This document shows, piece by piece, positions 1-5,527 of a stretch of DNA of 5,590 nt. A program made the position numbers and the translations under genes. The notes under the pieces were generated by a model, which was not told the DNA's origin, made no database searches, and saw only the letters and a list, made by a program, of their open reading frames with translations. The stretch comes from an uncultured Phascolarctobacterium sp. (GTDB lineage Bacteria > Bacillota > Negativicutes > Acidaminococcales > Acidaminococcaceae), in contig CAUDEF010000029.1 in the NCBI GenBank assembly GCA_958448515.1, positions 1-5,590 on the forward strand. Reading direction: 5' to 3'. Each line of letters begins with the position of its first letter. Position 1 is the stretch's first letter.

Positions 1-410
1 CTCAGCGACTTGTATATAATAGCATCCTGCACAGTTATTGTCAACACTTTTTTCTTAACTTTTTTTATCTTTTTTCTGATACGCCAGGCTGCGTTGCAAT
101 TCGGATATGCTTTATATCTTGCCTTATGCTCTCCAACTTTTTTGTGATTTTTTGTTATTTTTATTACATTTTTGCCTTGTTTTTACCTGTTTTTCGATAA
201 ATTTTTATCTTTTTACTAAAAAATTTTTAAAAATATTTTTTAGCTATGGTTAACATTTTATACTTTTGCTCGCATTATAAGAGTGAGATTTTCTTTTCTT
301 GTTTCTCTTTTTTATTTATTTTTTCTCTTGCTTCTTTTCTTTGCCCGTCTTTTTACTCTTAATCTTAGAGTTATGTAATAACTCCTCCTGGTCTTTAAAA
401 GCTTTTTTAA
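1..410. other. Gene-free A/T-tract-rich spacer
   Basis: No convincing reading frame, tRNA or rRNA is visible here. The plus strand is dominated by runs of T broken by single A or C residues, and about 289-360 is almost purely pyrimidine. One AT-only inverted repeat (arms 216-224 and 235-243, CTAAAAAAT and its complement) could be a weak hairpin. A small GC island occurs near 82-103. The only well-formed signal is the outward minus-strand promoter at 16-44. The long A-tracts, read on the minus strand, lie directly upstream of that promoter, so they may act as UP-element or curved DNA; that role is inferred. Confidence 0.6.
16..44 (-). promoter_or_regulatory. Strong extended sigma-70-type promoter reading out of the left edge
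   Basis: Read on the minus strand there is a perfect TTGACA (39-44), a spacer of exactly 17 bases (22-38) and TATTAT (16-21). The bases TGC sit directly before the -10 hexamer, making it an extended -10. Transcription would start near position 9 and leave the window. Runs of A directly upstream resemble UP elements. This is the best promoter in the window. What it drives is not visible; a highly expressed gene or a stable RNA operon is plausible but inferred. Confidence 0.72.
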
Positions 411-443
411 CTAAAAAGGCGCAGGTCTTTAATTCCTGCGCCT
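411..443 (-). terminator. Rho-independent terminator of the YitT-family gene
   Basis: A perfect 9-bp GC-rich stem (arms 417-425 and 435-443, AGGCGCAGG with CCTGCGCCT) encloses a 9-base loop. On the minus strand it is followed directly by a run of T (417 down to 413). It lies about 30 bases past the stop codon at 473, the right place to end that gene's transcript. In the plus direction no T-run follows, so it is one-directional. Confidence 0.88.
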
Positions 444-472
444 CAGTAAACTTATTATAATAACTGAACTTT

Positions 473-1357
473 TTACAGCCGTTTTTTAAAATTACCTATT
501 ACCGATACATTCTCATCCTCGATAATAAAAACATTTTCATCAAATTCCTGCAGTGCAGTTCTCAGCTGTCTGGCTTCAGCTTTGGAGACTACGGTCAGAA
601 AAATATTGGTATCTTCGCCGCTGTAAGCTCCTATACCCTTTATTTTGGTAACGCCACGATTAACTATAGCAAAAACGATCTGCTCAACTGCTTCTTTTTT
701 ACTGATAATCAGCATATTCACTTTAATATTTGGCAGATAAAGCTTATCCAGCACAAAAGCTGTCAGTACAGCAAAGAATATAGAGTAGACTGCTATATGC
801 AGGCTGTAAAGATAAATACAGATACTGAAAACAAGTACATCTACAATATAAAAAACTTTGCCTACGCTCATAAAGCTGTATTTATGGCTTATTAAAAGGC
901 CTAGGATACCTTCTCCTCCGCCGCTGCCTTTAGACATCAAGGTCATGGCTGACCCCATACCGCACAAAATACCGCCCGCTATGCAGGCTGTGATTGTATC
1001 AGGAAGATAATTATGCTCCGGTACAGGCACGGCACTTAAAAAGAAGCTGTAGCTGCTTACACAGAACACAGACTTCATAATAAAATCTGTTCCATATACT
1101 TTAAATGCCATATATAAAAGAGGAATATTAAGCAGCAGATAAATAACACCCGTATAGTTAAAGGTATTTACATCAAGATTGATGAATTTCTCTCCCGCAT
1201 ATACCAGTAACTGCGAAATACCGATAAATCCCCCGCTGTACAAGTCACAGGGAAGGATGAAGACATTAAACCCTATAGTATAGATAAAACTGCCTGCAAT
1301 GACTAAAAACAGATATTTGGGATCAAGAATACTTGCTGACCAATTCCATGAAGCCAT
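473..1357 (-). CDS. YitT-family membrane protein with C-terminal DUF2179 domain
   Basis: A predicted integral membrane protein of 294 residues, the usual size for the YitT family (DUF161 plus DUF2179). Its transported substrate or function is not established. About six hydrophobic segments lie near residues 14-36, 68-86, 93-110, 121-141, 157-176 and 177-196. The family-like SGGFIGISQLL follows segment 1, and a glycine-rich stretch (144-150, GSGGGEG) follows segment 4. From about residue 213 a soluble domain carries the DUF2179 pattern, including GIGAYSGED, an FLTVVSK strand, EFDENVFIIED and a final IGNFKKRL. The frame is open further upstream to a TTG at 1429. I chose ATG 1357 because GGAG (1366-1369) sits 8 bases before it, and because the upstream extension is encoded by a terminator hairpin and a candidate promoter. 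The gene is its own transcription unit, between terminators on both sides. The family call is firm; the role is unknown. Confidence 0.9.
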   Translation of the reverse strand: MASWNWSASILDPKYLFLVIAGSFIYTIGFNVFILPCDLYSGGFIGISQLLVYAGEKFINLDVNTFNYTGVIYLLLNIPLLYMAFKVYGTDFIMKSVFCVSSYSFFLSAVPVPEHNYLPDTITACIAGGILCGMGSAMTLMSKGSGGGEGILGLLISHKYSFMSVGKVFYIVDVLVFSICIYLYSLHIAVYSIFFAVLTAFVLDKLYLPNIKVNMLIISKKEAVEQIVFAIVNRGVTKIKGIGAYSGEDTNIFLTVVSKAEARQLRTALQEFDENVFIIEDENVSVIGNFKKRL

Positions 1358-1365
1358 AACCATCA

Positions 1366-1369
1366 CTCC
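1366..1369 (-). promoter_or_regulatory. Ribosome binding site that sets the YitT start
   Basis: On the minus strand GGAG is followed by 8 bases and then ATG (1357). An in-frame ATG two codons earlier is only 2 bases from this GGAG, too close to use it. The TTG at 1429 has no recognisable site. This favours the 294-residue product. Confidence 0.7.
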
Positions 1370-1400
1370 GTTAAAAGTATTGTAGCTGTATGCTAATCCT

Positions 1401-1429
1401 ATCATATCATTAAAAAACGGCTCTACCAA
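1401..1429 (-). promoter_or_regulatory. Candidate promoter of the YitT-family gene
   Basis: On the minus strand TTGGTA (1424-1429, 4 of 6 matches to the -35 consensus), a 17-base spacer and TATGAT (1401-1406, 5 of 6 to the -10) predict a start near 1394. That gives a leader of about 37 bases before ATG 1357. The -35 element overlaps the loop and arm of the preceding operon's terminator, so the two units abut closely. The -35 match is modest. Confidence 0.45.
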
Positions 1430-1443
1430 CAGGTAAAGCCGTT
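1411..1443 (-). terminator. Rho-independent terminator of the three-gene oxidoreductase operon
   Basis: Arms 1416-1427 and 1432-1443 form a 12-bp stem with a 4-base loop (1428-1431). The single non-Watson-Crick position (1423 with 1436) is a G-U wobble in minus-strand RNA but a C-A mismatch in plus-strand RNA, so the hairpin is best formed by the minus-strand transcript. Six T residues follow on the minus strand (1417 down to 1412). It lies 45 bases past the DUF1667 stop at 1488. Confidence 0.88.
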
Positions 1444-1487
1444 AAAATCTTATAAAAAGTAATATTTAAATTTATTTTACCATACTG

Positions 1488-1850
1488 TTACATATCACGG
1501 CTGGCAATAATATCAACGCCAAGACCGAGAATATCTTTTACGACAACATCGCCTGTTTTTACAGGTGCTTTCACGGTTACGCCGCGCAGATATGCAGCGC
1601 AGTCCAAAATGCGTTCTTTAGGCAGTACGGAAGCAGATACTACCGGCAGCAAAGGCAAAAGGCCGCCTTCTACGGCAACAGTAGAAGTAAGCATTCTTTT
1701 AGGAGCAGTTACTTCATCATGGGCATATTTAGGTCCGCGAGGACAGGTATTGCCTTTAACATCAGTAACTTTACCGTCTTCAATGGTAACAGTCATTTCA
1801 CATCCTAAAGGACACATAATACAGTTCATTATTCTGGTTTCTACAGCCAT
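1488..1850 (-). CDS. DUF1667-family protein, probable Fe-S electron-transfer subunit
   Basis: A small cytoplasmic protein of 120 residues, the normal length for DUF1667. Four cysteines near the N-terminus (C10, C13, C17, C36) are spaced C-x2-C-x3-C-x18-C, with CPLGC and CPRG contexts. This layout is like the N-terminal Fe4S4 segment of molybdopterin oxidoreductases, so I infer a [4Fe-4S] cluster. The rest, about residues 50-120, has short strands and no membrane segment or signal peptide. It is the last gene of the operon. Its GGAGG ribosome site (1859-1863) lies in the 13-base gap just after the upstream stop, 8 bases before ATG. DUF1667 genes commonly follow GlpA-like and FAD oxidoreductase genes in Bacillota and Thermotogota, so a role as the Fe-S subunit of that complex is likely but inferred. 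Family call firm, cluster type moderate. Confidence 0.9.
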   Translation of the reverse strand: MAVETRIMNCIMCPLGCEMTVTIEDGKVTDVKGNTCPRGPKYAHDEVTAPKRMLTSTVAVEGGLLPLLPVVSASVLPKERILDCAAYLRGVTVKAPVKTGDVVVKDILGLGVDIIASRDM

Positions 1851-1863
1851 TTTCTTTACCTCC

Positions 1864-3126
1864 TTACAGCACTACCAGGCCCACAGTTATTTCATCACCC
1901 ATCAGAGCAGTTTTTTCTGCAGGAATTTCCACAGCAATCATTTCACTGGGTTTGGCAACCGGAAGCATTTTGCTTACCAGCAAGGTATCTCCGCTTTTTA
2001 CTTCCAGTTTAACTTTGCGCTGAGGAGCAGCTACACGCATAAAGAGTTTGGCTTTTTCGCCTGCTTCAGGCAGAGAAAGTTTCTGAGGTACGCAGGTTCT
2101 TACGCCGTTAACAGGTGTAACGGTAACAGAGCGTAAATTGCTGCTCATTTTTCCCTGAGCTTCCAAAGCCGCAAATTTGCCGGCAATTTCAGCCTCTTCA
2201 GAAACAAAATCAACAAGGTCATGTACATGTACTACGTTGCCGGCAGCATAAAATCCCGGCAGACTTGTCTGGCGATGCTGATCCACAATCGGGCCGCTTG
2301 TCAGCGGATGCATATCCAGCATCAGACCGCGGGACAGCTCGTTTTCAGGAATCAGACCAACAGATAAAAGTACAGTATCACATTCTATATCAAATTCAGT
2401 TCCCGGAATGGGGCACATTTTTTCGTCAACTTTGGCAACAGTTACACCGGTAACGCGCTCTTCACCATGTATTTTGACAATGGTATGGGATAAGTGCAGA
2501 GGAATATCAAAATCATTGAGACACTGCACTATGTTACGGGTCAGACCGTTGGAGAAAGGACAGATTTCCAGAACAGCCTGCACTTTGCAGCCTTCCAGAC
2601 TCATACGGCGAGCCATAATAAGACCGATATCACCGCTGCCTAAAATAACAATTTTATGACCAGGCAGATAGCCTTCCATATTTACCATGCGCTGAGCAGC
2701 ACCGGCAGTAAATACTCCTGCAGGACGTTCGCCGGCAATACGGATGGCACCGCGGGTACGTTCACGGCAGCCCATGGTTAAAATTACAGTTTTGCCTTCC
2801 AGTTTAAGCAGACCTTTTTCAGGGCTTACAGCAATAACAGTTTTATTGCGCAGAACATCAAGCACCATAGTATCAACCAGAACTTCAATTTCCGGTTTAT
2901 CTTTAATCAGCTCAATGCAGCGATGAGCATAACCGGGGCCGGTCAGCTCTTCCTTAAAGTGATGCAGACCAAAGCCGTTATGAATACACTGCTGCAAAAT
3001 ACCGCCCAGCTCGCGGTCACGTTCAATAACAATAATTTTTTTGGCGCCGTTTTCCCAGGCACTGTAAGCAGCAGAGAGGCCTGCAGGGCCGCCGCCTACA
3101 ATAATAACATCATATAAAGTATTCAT
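1864..3126 (-). CDS. NAD(P)/FAD-dependent oxidoreductase (pyridine nucleotide-disulfide oxidoreductase fold)
   Basis: A soluble flavoprotein of 420 residues. The N-terminal FAD-binding motif GGGPAG (11-16) ends in an acidic residue at the second strand (E35). A second Rossmann motif GSGDIG (163-168) should bind NAD(P)H. A third block near 315-325 (PGFYAAGN) is the second FAD contact typical of Pyr_redox_2 proteins. There is no CxxxxC or CxxC redox pair. Single cysteines in GGILQQCIHNGFG (C47) and in GCRERTRG (C120) are features I associate with this subfamily. It is therefore not a disulfide reductase but probably an electron-relaying subunit. From about residue 345 an extra domain of roughly 75 residues, rich in predicted strands, ends the protein. 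Its GGAGG site lies inside the end of the upstream gene, and only 2 bases separate that stop from ATG 3126, so translational coupling is likely. Fold certain; partner and electron direction inferred. Confidence 0.92.
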   Translation of the reverse strand: MNTLYDVIIVGGGPAGLSAAYSAWENGAKKIIVIERDRELGGILQQCIHNGFGLHHFKEELTGPGYAHRCIELIKDKPEIEVLVDTMVLDVLRNKTVIAVSPEKGLLKLEGKTVILTMGCRERTRGAIRIAGERPAGVFTAGAAQRMVNMEGYLPGHKIVILGSGDIGLIMARRMSLEGCKVQAVLEICPFSNGLTRNIVQCLNDFDIPLHLSHTIVKIHGEERVTGVTVAKVDEKMCPIPGTEFDIECDTVLLSVGLIPENELSRGLMLDMHPLTSGPIVDQHRQTSLPGFYAAGNVVHVHDLVDFVSEEAEIAGKFAALEAQGKMSSNLRSVTVTPVNGVRTCVPQKLSLPEAGEKAKLFMRVAAPQRKVKLEVKSGDTLLVSKMLPVAKPSEMIAVEIPAEKTALMGDEITVGLVVL

Positions 3127-3128
3127 TA

Positions 3129-4589
3129 TTATGCCTCCTCTCCGTTTACTTTATTTTTTTCATAGAACATATGAGAATCAGCACGTTCTTTTAAAACTTC
3201 CGGTACGGGAATATTTAATTCACGGGCAAGAATCTGAGTTACGCGGGGACCGCAGAAACCACCCTGACAGCGTCCCATACCTGCACGGGTACGACGTTTA
3301 ACACCATCAACAGTACGTGCGCCGCAGGGCTCATTAATAGCCTCTACAATTTCAGCTTCGGTAATGGTTTCGCAGCGGCAGATAACACGGCCGTACAGGC
3401 TGTTTTCTTTAATCAGTTCAGCCTGTTTGTCCCAGTTTAATCTGTTAAAGACAGGTTTTTTCGGCAATGCAGCTTGAAAATCTGCTTTTTTGGCAGCACC
3501 GGAAACTTTAACAATTTCTTCGGCAATCATTTCAGCTACAGCAGGAGCAGCAGTAAGACCAGGAGACTGCATACCTGCAGCATTATACAATCCTTCTACT
3601 TCAGAAGCACCAATAATGAAATCACCTGTACTGGAAACAGCACGCAAACCGCTGAACTCAGTAATAGCGGCACCCATGGGCAGATTAGGAATCAGCTTGC
3701 GGGCAGAATTCATTATCTCATTCATGCCTTCGGCAGTAACTGCATGATCTTCTTTGCTGTCTACTTCCTGAGCATTAGGACCGATAAAAGTATTGCCATG
3801 AGTAGTAGTGCAGACTAAAATACCTTTGGATTTTTTGGTAGGAGTGGGGAACACTACGCCAAACACCAGACTGCTGCAGGCAGTTTTATCAAACAAAATA
3901 TATTCGCCTTTGCGCGGAGTGATGGTAAAGCTTTCGTCACCGGCAAGTTTAGCAATTTCATCAGCATAAACACCGGCAGCATTAACTACATATTTAGCAG
4001 CAATAACACCTTTGGATGTTTCAACGCCTGTAATTTTTCCGTTCTCTTTAATAAAGCCTAAAACCTTGCAGTCACGAATAACTTCCGCACCGTTTTGTAC
4101 AGCACATTTTGCAAAAGCAAGAGCTGCGCCAAAAGGCCAGCATACACCGGCACTTGGTGCCCACAAAGCACCTTTTACAGTGGTAAGATTTTTTTCTTTA
4201 GCCAGTACTTCTTCACGGCTTAAAATTTTCAGACCTTCAACACCGTTAGCCTGACCGCGTTCCAGAAGCTCCTGCAAAGTTTCCATTTCTTCATCAGTGG
4301 TTGCAGCAACTAAAGAACCGGTCCATTTAATATCAAGATCCATTTCCTGTTCCAGTTCGTGATAAAGCTTGTTACCGCGTACATTGGTAACAGCTTTCAG
4401 ACTTCCGGTAGGAGCATCAAAACCAGCGTGCAAAATAGCACTGTTTGCCTTGGTAGTGCCAATAGCCAAATCAGGCTCTTTTTCTACCAAAATACATTTT
4501 AAATCATACTTAGACAGCTCGCGCAAAACAGCAGTACCTACAATACCGCCACCAATAACGACTACATCAGCAGATTTAACATATTCCAT
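3129..4589 (-). CDS. GlpA-like FAD dehydrogenase (DAO family) with C-terminal BFD-like [2Fe-2S] domain
   Basis: A predicted soluble dehydrogenase of 486 residues and first gene of the operon. The FAD-binding motif GGGIVG (13-18) and acidic E36 are followed by a GTTKANSAILHAG segment (44-56) typical of the GlpA / LhgO side of the DAO family. FAD contacts recur near KYVVNAAGVYAD and in GLYNAAGMQSPGLTAAP. The C-terminal part, about residues 400-450, carries C404 and C406 (CRCE) and C441 and C446 (RCQGGFC), the four-cysteine pattern of BFD-like [2Fe-2S] domains, as in E. coli GlpA. The most likely reaction is oxidation of glycerol 3-phosphate, but related proteins oxidise L-2-hydroxyglutarate or amino-acid-like substrates, and no glpK or glpF is visible here. 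The frame extends upstream to a TTG at 4628. I chose ATG 4589 because GAGGAAG lies 7 bases before it and the FAD motif then starts at residue 13, as is usual. Substrate uncertain. Confidence 0.92.
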   Translation of the reverse strand: MEYVKSADVVVIGGGIVGTAVLRELSKYDLKCILVEKEPDLAIGTTKANSAILHAGFDAPTGSLKAVTNVRGNKLYHELEQEMDLDIKWTGSLVAATTDEEMETLQELLERGQANGVEGLKILSREEVLAKEKNLTTVKGALWAPSAGVCWPFGAALAFAKCAVQNGAEVIRDCKVLGFIKENGKITGVETSKGVIAAKYVVNAAGVYADEIAKLAGDESFTITPRKGEYILFDKTACSSLVFGVVFPTPTKKSKGILVCTTTHGNTFIGPNAQEVDSKEDHAVTAEGMNEIMNSARKLIPNLPMGAAITEFSGLRAVSSTGDFIIGASEVEGLYNAAGMQSPGLTAAPAVAEMIAEEIVKVSGAAKKADFQAALPKKPVFNRLNWDKQAELIKENSLYGRVICRCETITEAEIVEAINEPCGARTVDGVKRRTRAGMGRCQGGFCGPRVTQILARELNIPVPEVLKERADSHMFYEKNKVNGEEA

Positions 4590-4878
4590 CTTTTCACTTC
4601 CTCGCTGAATTTTACAAACTTTAACCAATTCATTTTATCATAATTCATAAATAAAAAAAAGAACCGAAGCTGTGAAAGATTTTACCTGTATTTTACAAAT
4701 ATTTTTTACAGCCGCTGCCCCTTTATAATGCTATTCACTCCTTTAATAATACTTATGCTCTCTGTCATTTATTTTTTATATCTTAAAATATTTTCTTATG
4801 GTAACATATTATTAGCAAGGACAGTCAGCCTTGCGATTTTTATTGCTGCTTTGATAAATTTCATAAGGGGGTTTTATC
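4590..4878. promoter_or_regulatory. Divergent intergenic regulatory region
   Basis: This AT-rich spacer must hold the promoters of the minus-strand oxidoreductase operon and the plus-strand exported protein. For the operon, TATGAT on the minus strand (4637-4642) is a fair -10 with no good -35. For the plus gene, a perfect TATAAT (4724-4729) lies 13 bases after TTTACA (4705-4710), which is shorter than the ideal spacing, and another -10-like TATTAT is at 4807-4812. The heptamer TTTTACA or TTTTACC occurs at 4680-4686, 4691-4697 and 4704-4710, and a CTGTA/TACAG dyad spans 4686-4711. These could be binding sites of a regulator, but the region is so AT-rich that chance is possible. No terminator or RNA gene was seen. 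Confidence 0.4.
4597..4603 (-). promoter_or_regulatory. Ribosome binding site that sets the GlpA-like start
   Basis: On the minus strand GAGGAAG is followed by 7 bases and ATG (4589). The alternative TTG at 4628 has no such site, and a candidate -10 hexamer at 4637-4642 would leave it only a couple of bases of leader. Confidence 0.75.
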
Positions 4879-5403
4879 ATGCAAAGATTTTTACTCGGAA
4901 TTTGTCTTATGTTGCTGCTTGCTGTCAGCAATATTTGCCTGGCTGCAGAGCAGATTAAGGATGAGCCTGCAAACGCTGAAACAATAACATTGCAGGAAAT
5001 GCAGGAGCGTTTAAATTCACCCGGCACAGATTTGTATCTGGAACTGACCGATGATGAAGTACTTGTCTATAAGGAAACAGCGTCCAGCCGTTCTCTGCGT
5101 AAGCAAATTATCCTTACGGCAGCAACAGATAAAATTTTAAGACTTTATACCAATGACGAAAAAACTTTTAAGCAGATGTCAAAAATGCTGCGTGATTATG
5201 AAAGTGATAAAGCTGATTTCGGCGGCTGCAGAATAATCACGGATACGGATAATGTACAAACACTTGATAACGGACAGAAAGTTTACCGTTTCTGGTTCAT
5301 GAAGGTAAAAACCGAAAAAAGCAGCAGCAGAGTTCCCATTGGCATCGGTATCGGTATCGGCGGCGGACATCATCATGGTCCATGGATAGGCATTGGATTA
5401 TAA
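4879..5403 (+). CDS. Exported protein of unknown function with Gly/Ile/His-rich C-terminal tail
   Basis: I do not recognise a family. The 174-residue product starts with a clear signal peptide: a short MQR n-region, a hydrophobic core (4-21) and a likely signal peptidase I site after A22 or A23. C20 has no proper lipobox around it, so it is probably not a lipoprotein. The mature part is charged and mixed helix/strand, with one cysteine (C117) and the segment KVYRFWFMKVK near 134-144. The last 20 or so residues (153-174) alternate Gly and Ile, then carry GGGHHHGPW and a second IGIG. No membrane anchor follows. AAGGGGG (4865-4871) lies 7 bases before ATG, which supports this start. It is a single-gene unit, divergent from the oxidoreductase operon and closed by its own terminator. 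The His cluster could bind a metal, and the Gly-Ile stretch could associate with membrane or self-assemble; both are guesses. Confidence 0.82.
   Translation: MQRFLLGICLMLLLAVSNICLAAEQIKDEPANAETITLQEMQERLNSPGTDLYLELTDDEVLVYKETASSRSLRKQIILTAATDKILRLYTNDEKTFKQMSKMLRDYESDKADFGGCRIITDTDNVQTLDNGQKVYRFWFMKVKTEKSSSRVPIGIGIGIGGGHHHGPWIGIGL
5341..5358 (+). repeat. Short tandem hexamer GGYATC x3 inside the exported-protein gene
   Basis: GGCATC, GGTATC and GGTATC follow one another in frame and encode three Gly-Ile pairs; a fourth unit has decayed to GGCGGC (5359-5364). Unit changes would lengthen or shorten the tail by two residues without breaking the frame. Confidence 0.6.
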
Positions 5404-5408
5404 AACTG

Positions 5409-5448
5409 AAAGAGTATCTTAAGCATAAACTTAAGATACTCTTTTTTT
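5409..5448 (+). terminator. Rho-independent terminator of the exported-protein gene
   Basis: A perfect 15-bp stem (arms 5409-5423 and 5430-5444) with a 6-base loop (CATAAA) runs into seven T residues on the plus strand (5442-5448). It starts 5 bases after the stop codon. On the other strand only a few T residues follow, so it acts mainly in the plus direction. Confidence 0.92.
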
Positions 5449-5463
5449 GCCTGAAAAAATACA

Positions 5464-5493
5464 TAGACAGCTAATCTGCAATTATGGTATAAG
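5464..5493 (+). promoter_or_regulatory. Candidate extended -10 promoter for a gene beyond the right edge
   Basis: TAGACA (5464-5469, 5 of 6 to consensus), an 18-base spacer and TATAAG (5488-5493, 5 of 6) are seen, with TGG directly before the -10 hexamer as an extended element. The predicted start is near 5500, just after the preceding terminator and at the first base of an inverted repeat. Confidence 0.45.
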
Positions 5494-5499
5494 TATTAA

Positions 5500-5527
5500 G
5501 AATATTTTTCACAATTAAAAAATATTC
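5500..5527. repeat. Perfect 10-bp inverted repeat, possible operator or leader hairpin
   Basis: GAATATTTTT (5500-5509) and its exact complement AAAAATATTC (5518-5527) flank 8 bases. It has no T-run after it, so it is not a terminator. It lies at the predicted transcription start of the candidate promoter, where a repressor site or a 5' hairpin would be expected. The AT-only composition lowers its weight. Confidence 0.45.

Noticed and set aside
216..243. AT-only inverted repeat as a terminator
   Set aside because: The stem holds only one G-C pair per end and would be unstable; no gene ends nearby on either strand.
1609..2136. Plus-strand open frame of 175 codons
   Set aside because: It lies antisense to two clearly conserved genes, has unnatural composition and no ribosome binding site.
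3474..3818. Plus-strand open frames antisense to the GlpA-like gene
   Set aside because: Shadows of the conserved minus-strand coding sequence, with no start signals and no recognisable motifs.
4590..4628. N-terminal extension of the GlpA-like protein to a TTG start
   Set aside because: No ribosome site for TTG, a good one before ATG 4589, and the FAD motif is normally within about 15 residues of the N-terminus.
4671..4686. CRP/FNR-like half site (TGTGA followed by TTACC after 6 bases)
   Set aside because: Only one half matches the consensus; the second half is poor and the surrounding DNA is AT-rich.
4728..4958. Plus-strand frame of 76 codons with two hydrophobic stretches before and overlapping the exported-protein gene
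   Set aside because: Its ATG is the last part of a TATAAT hexamer, there is no ribosome site, and its last 80 bases overlap the start of a better-supported gene. T-rich DNA readily encodes hydrophobic residues by chance. A small membrane protein is not fully excluded.
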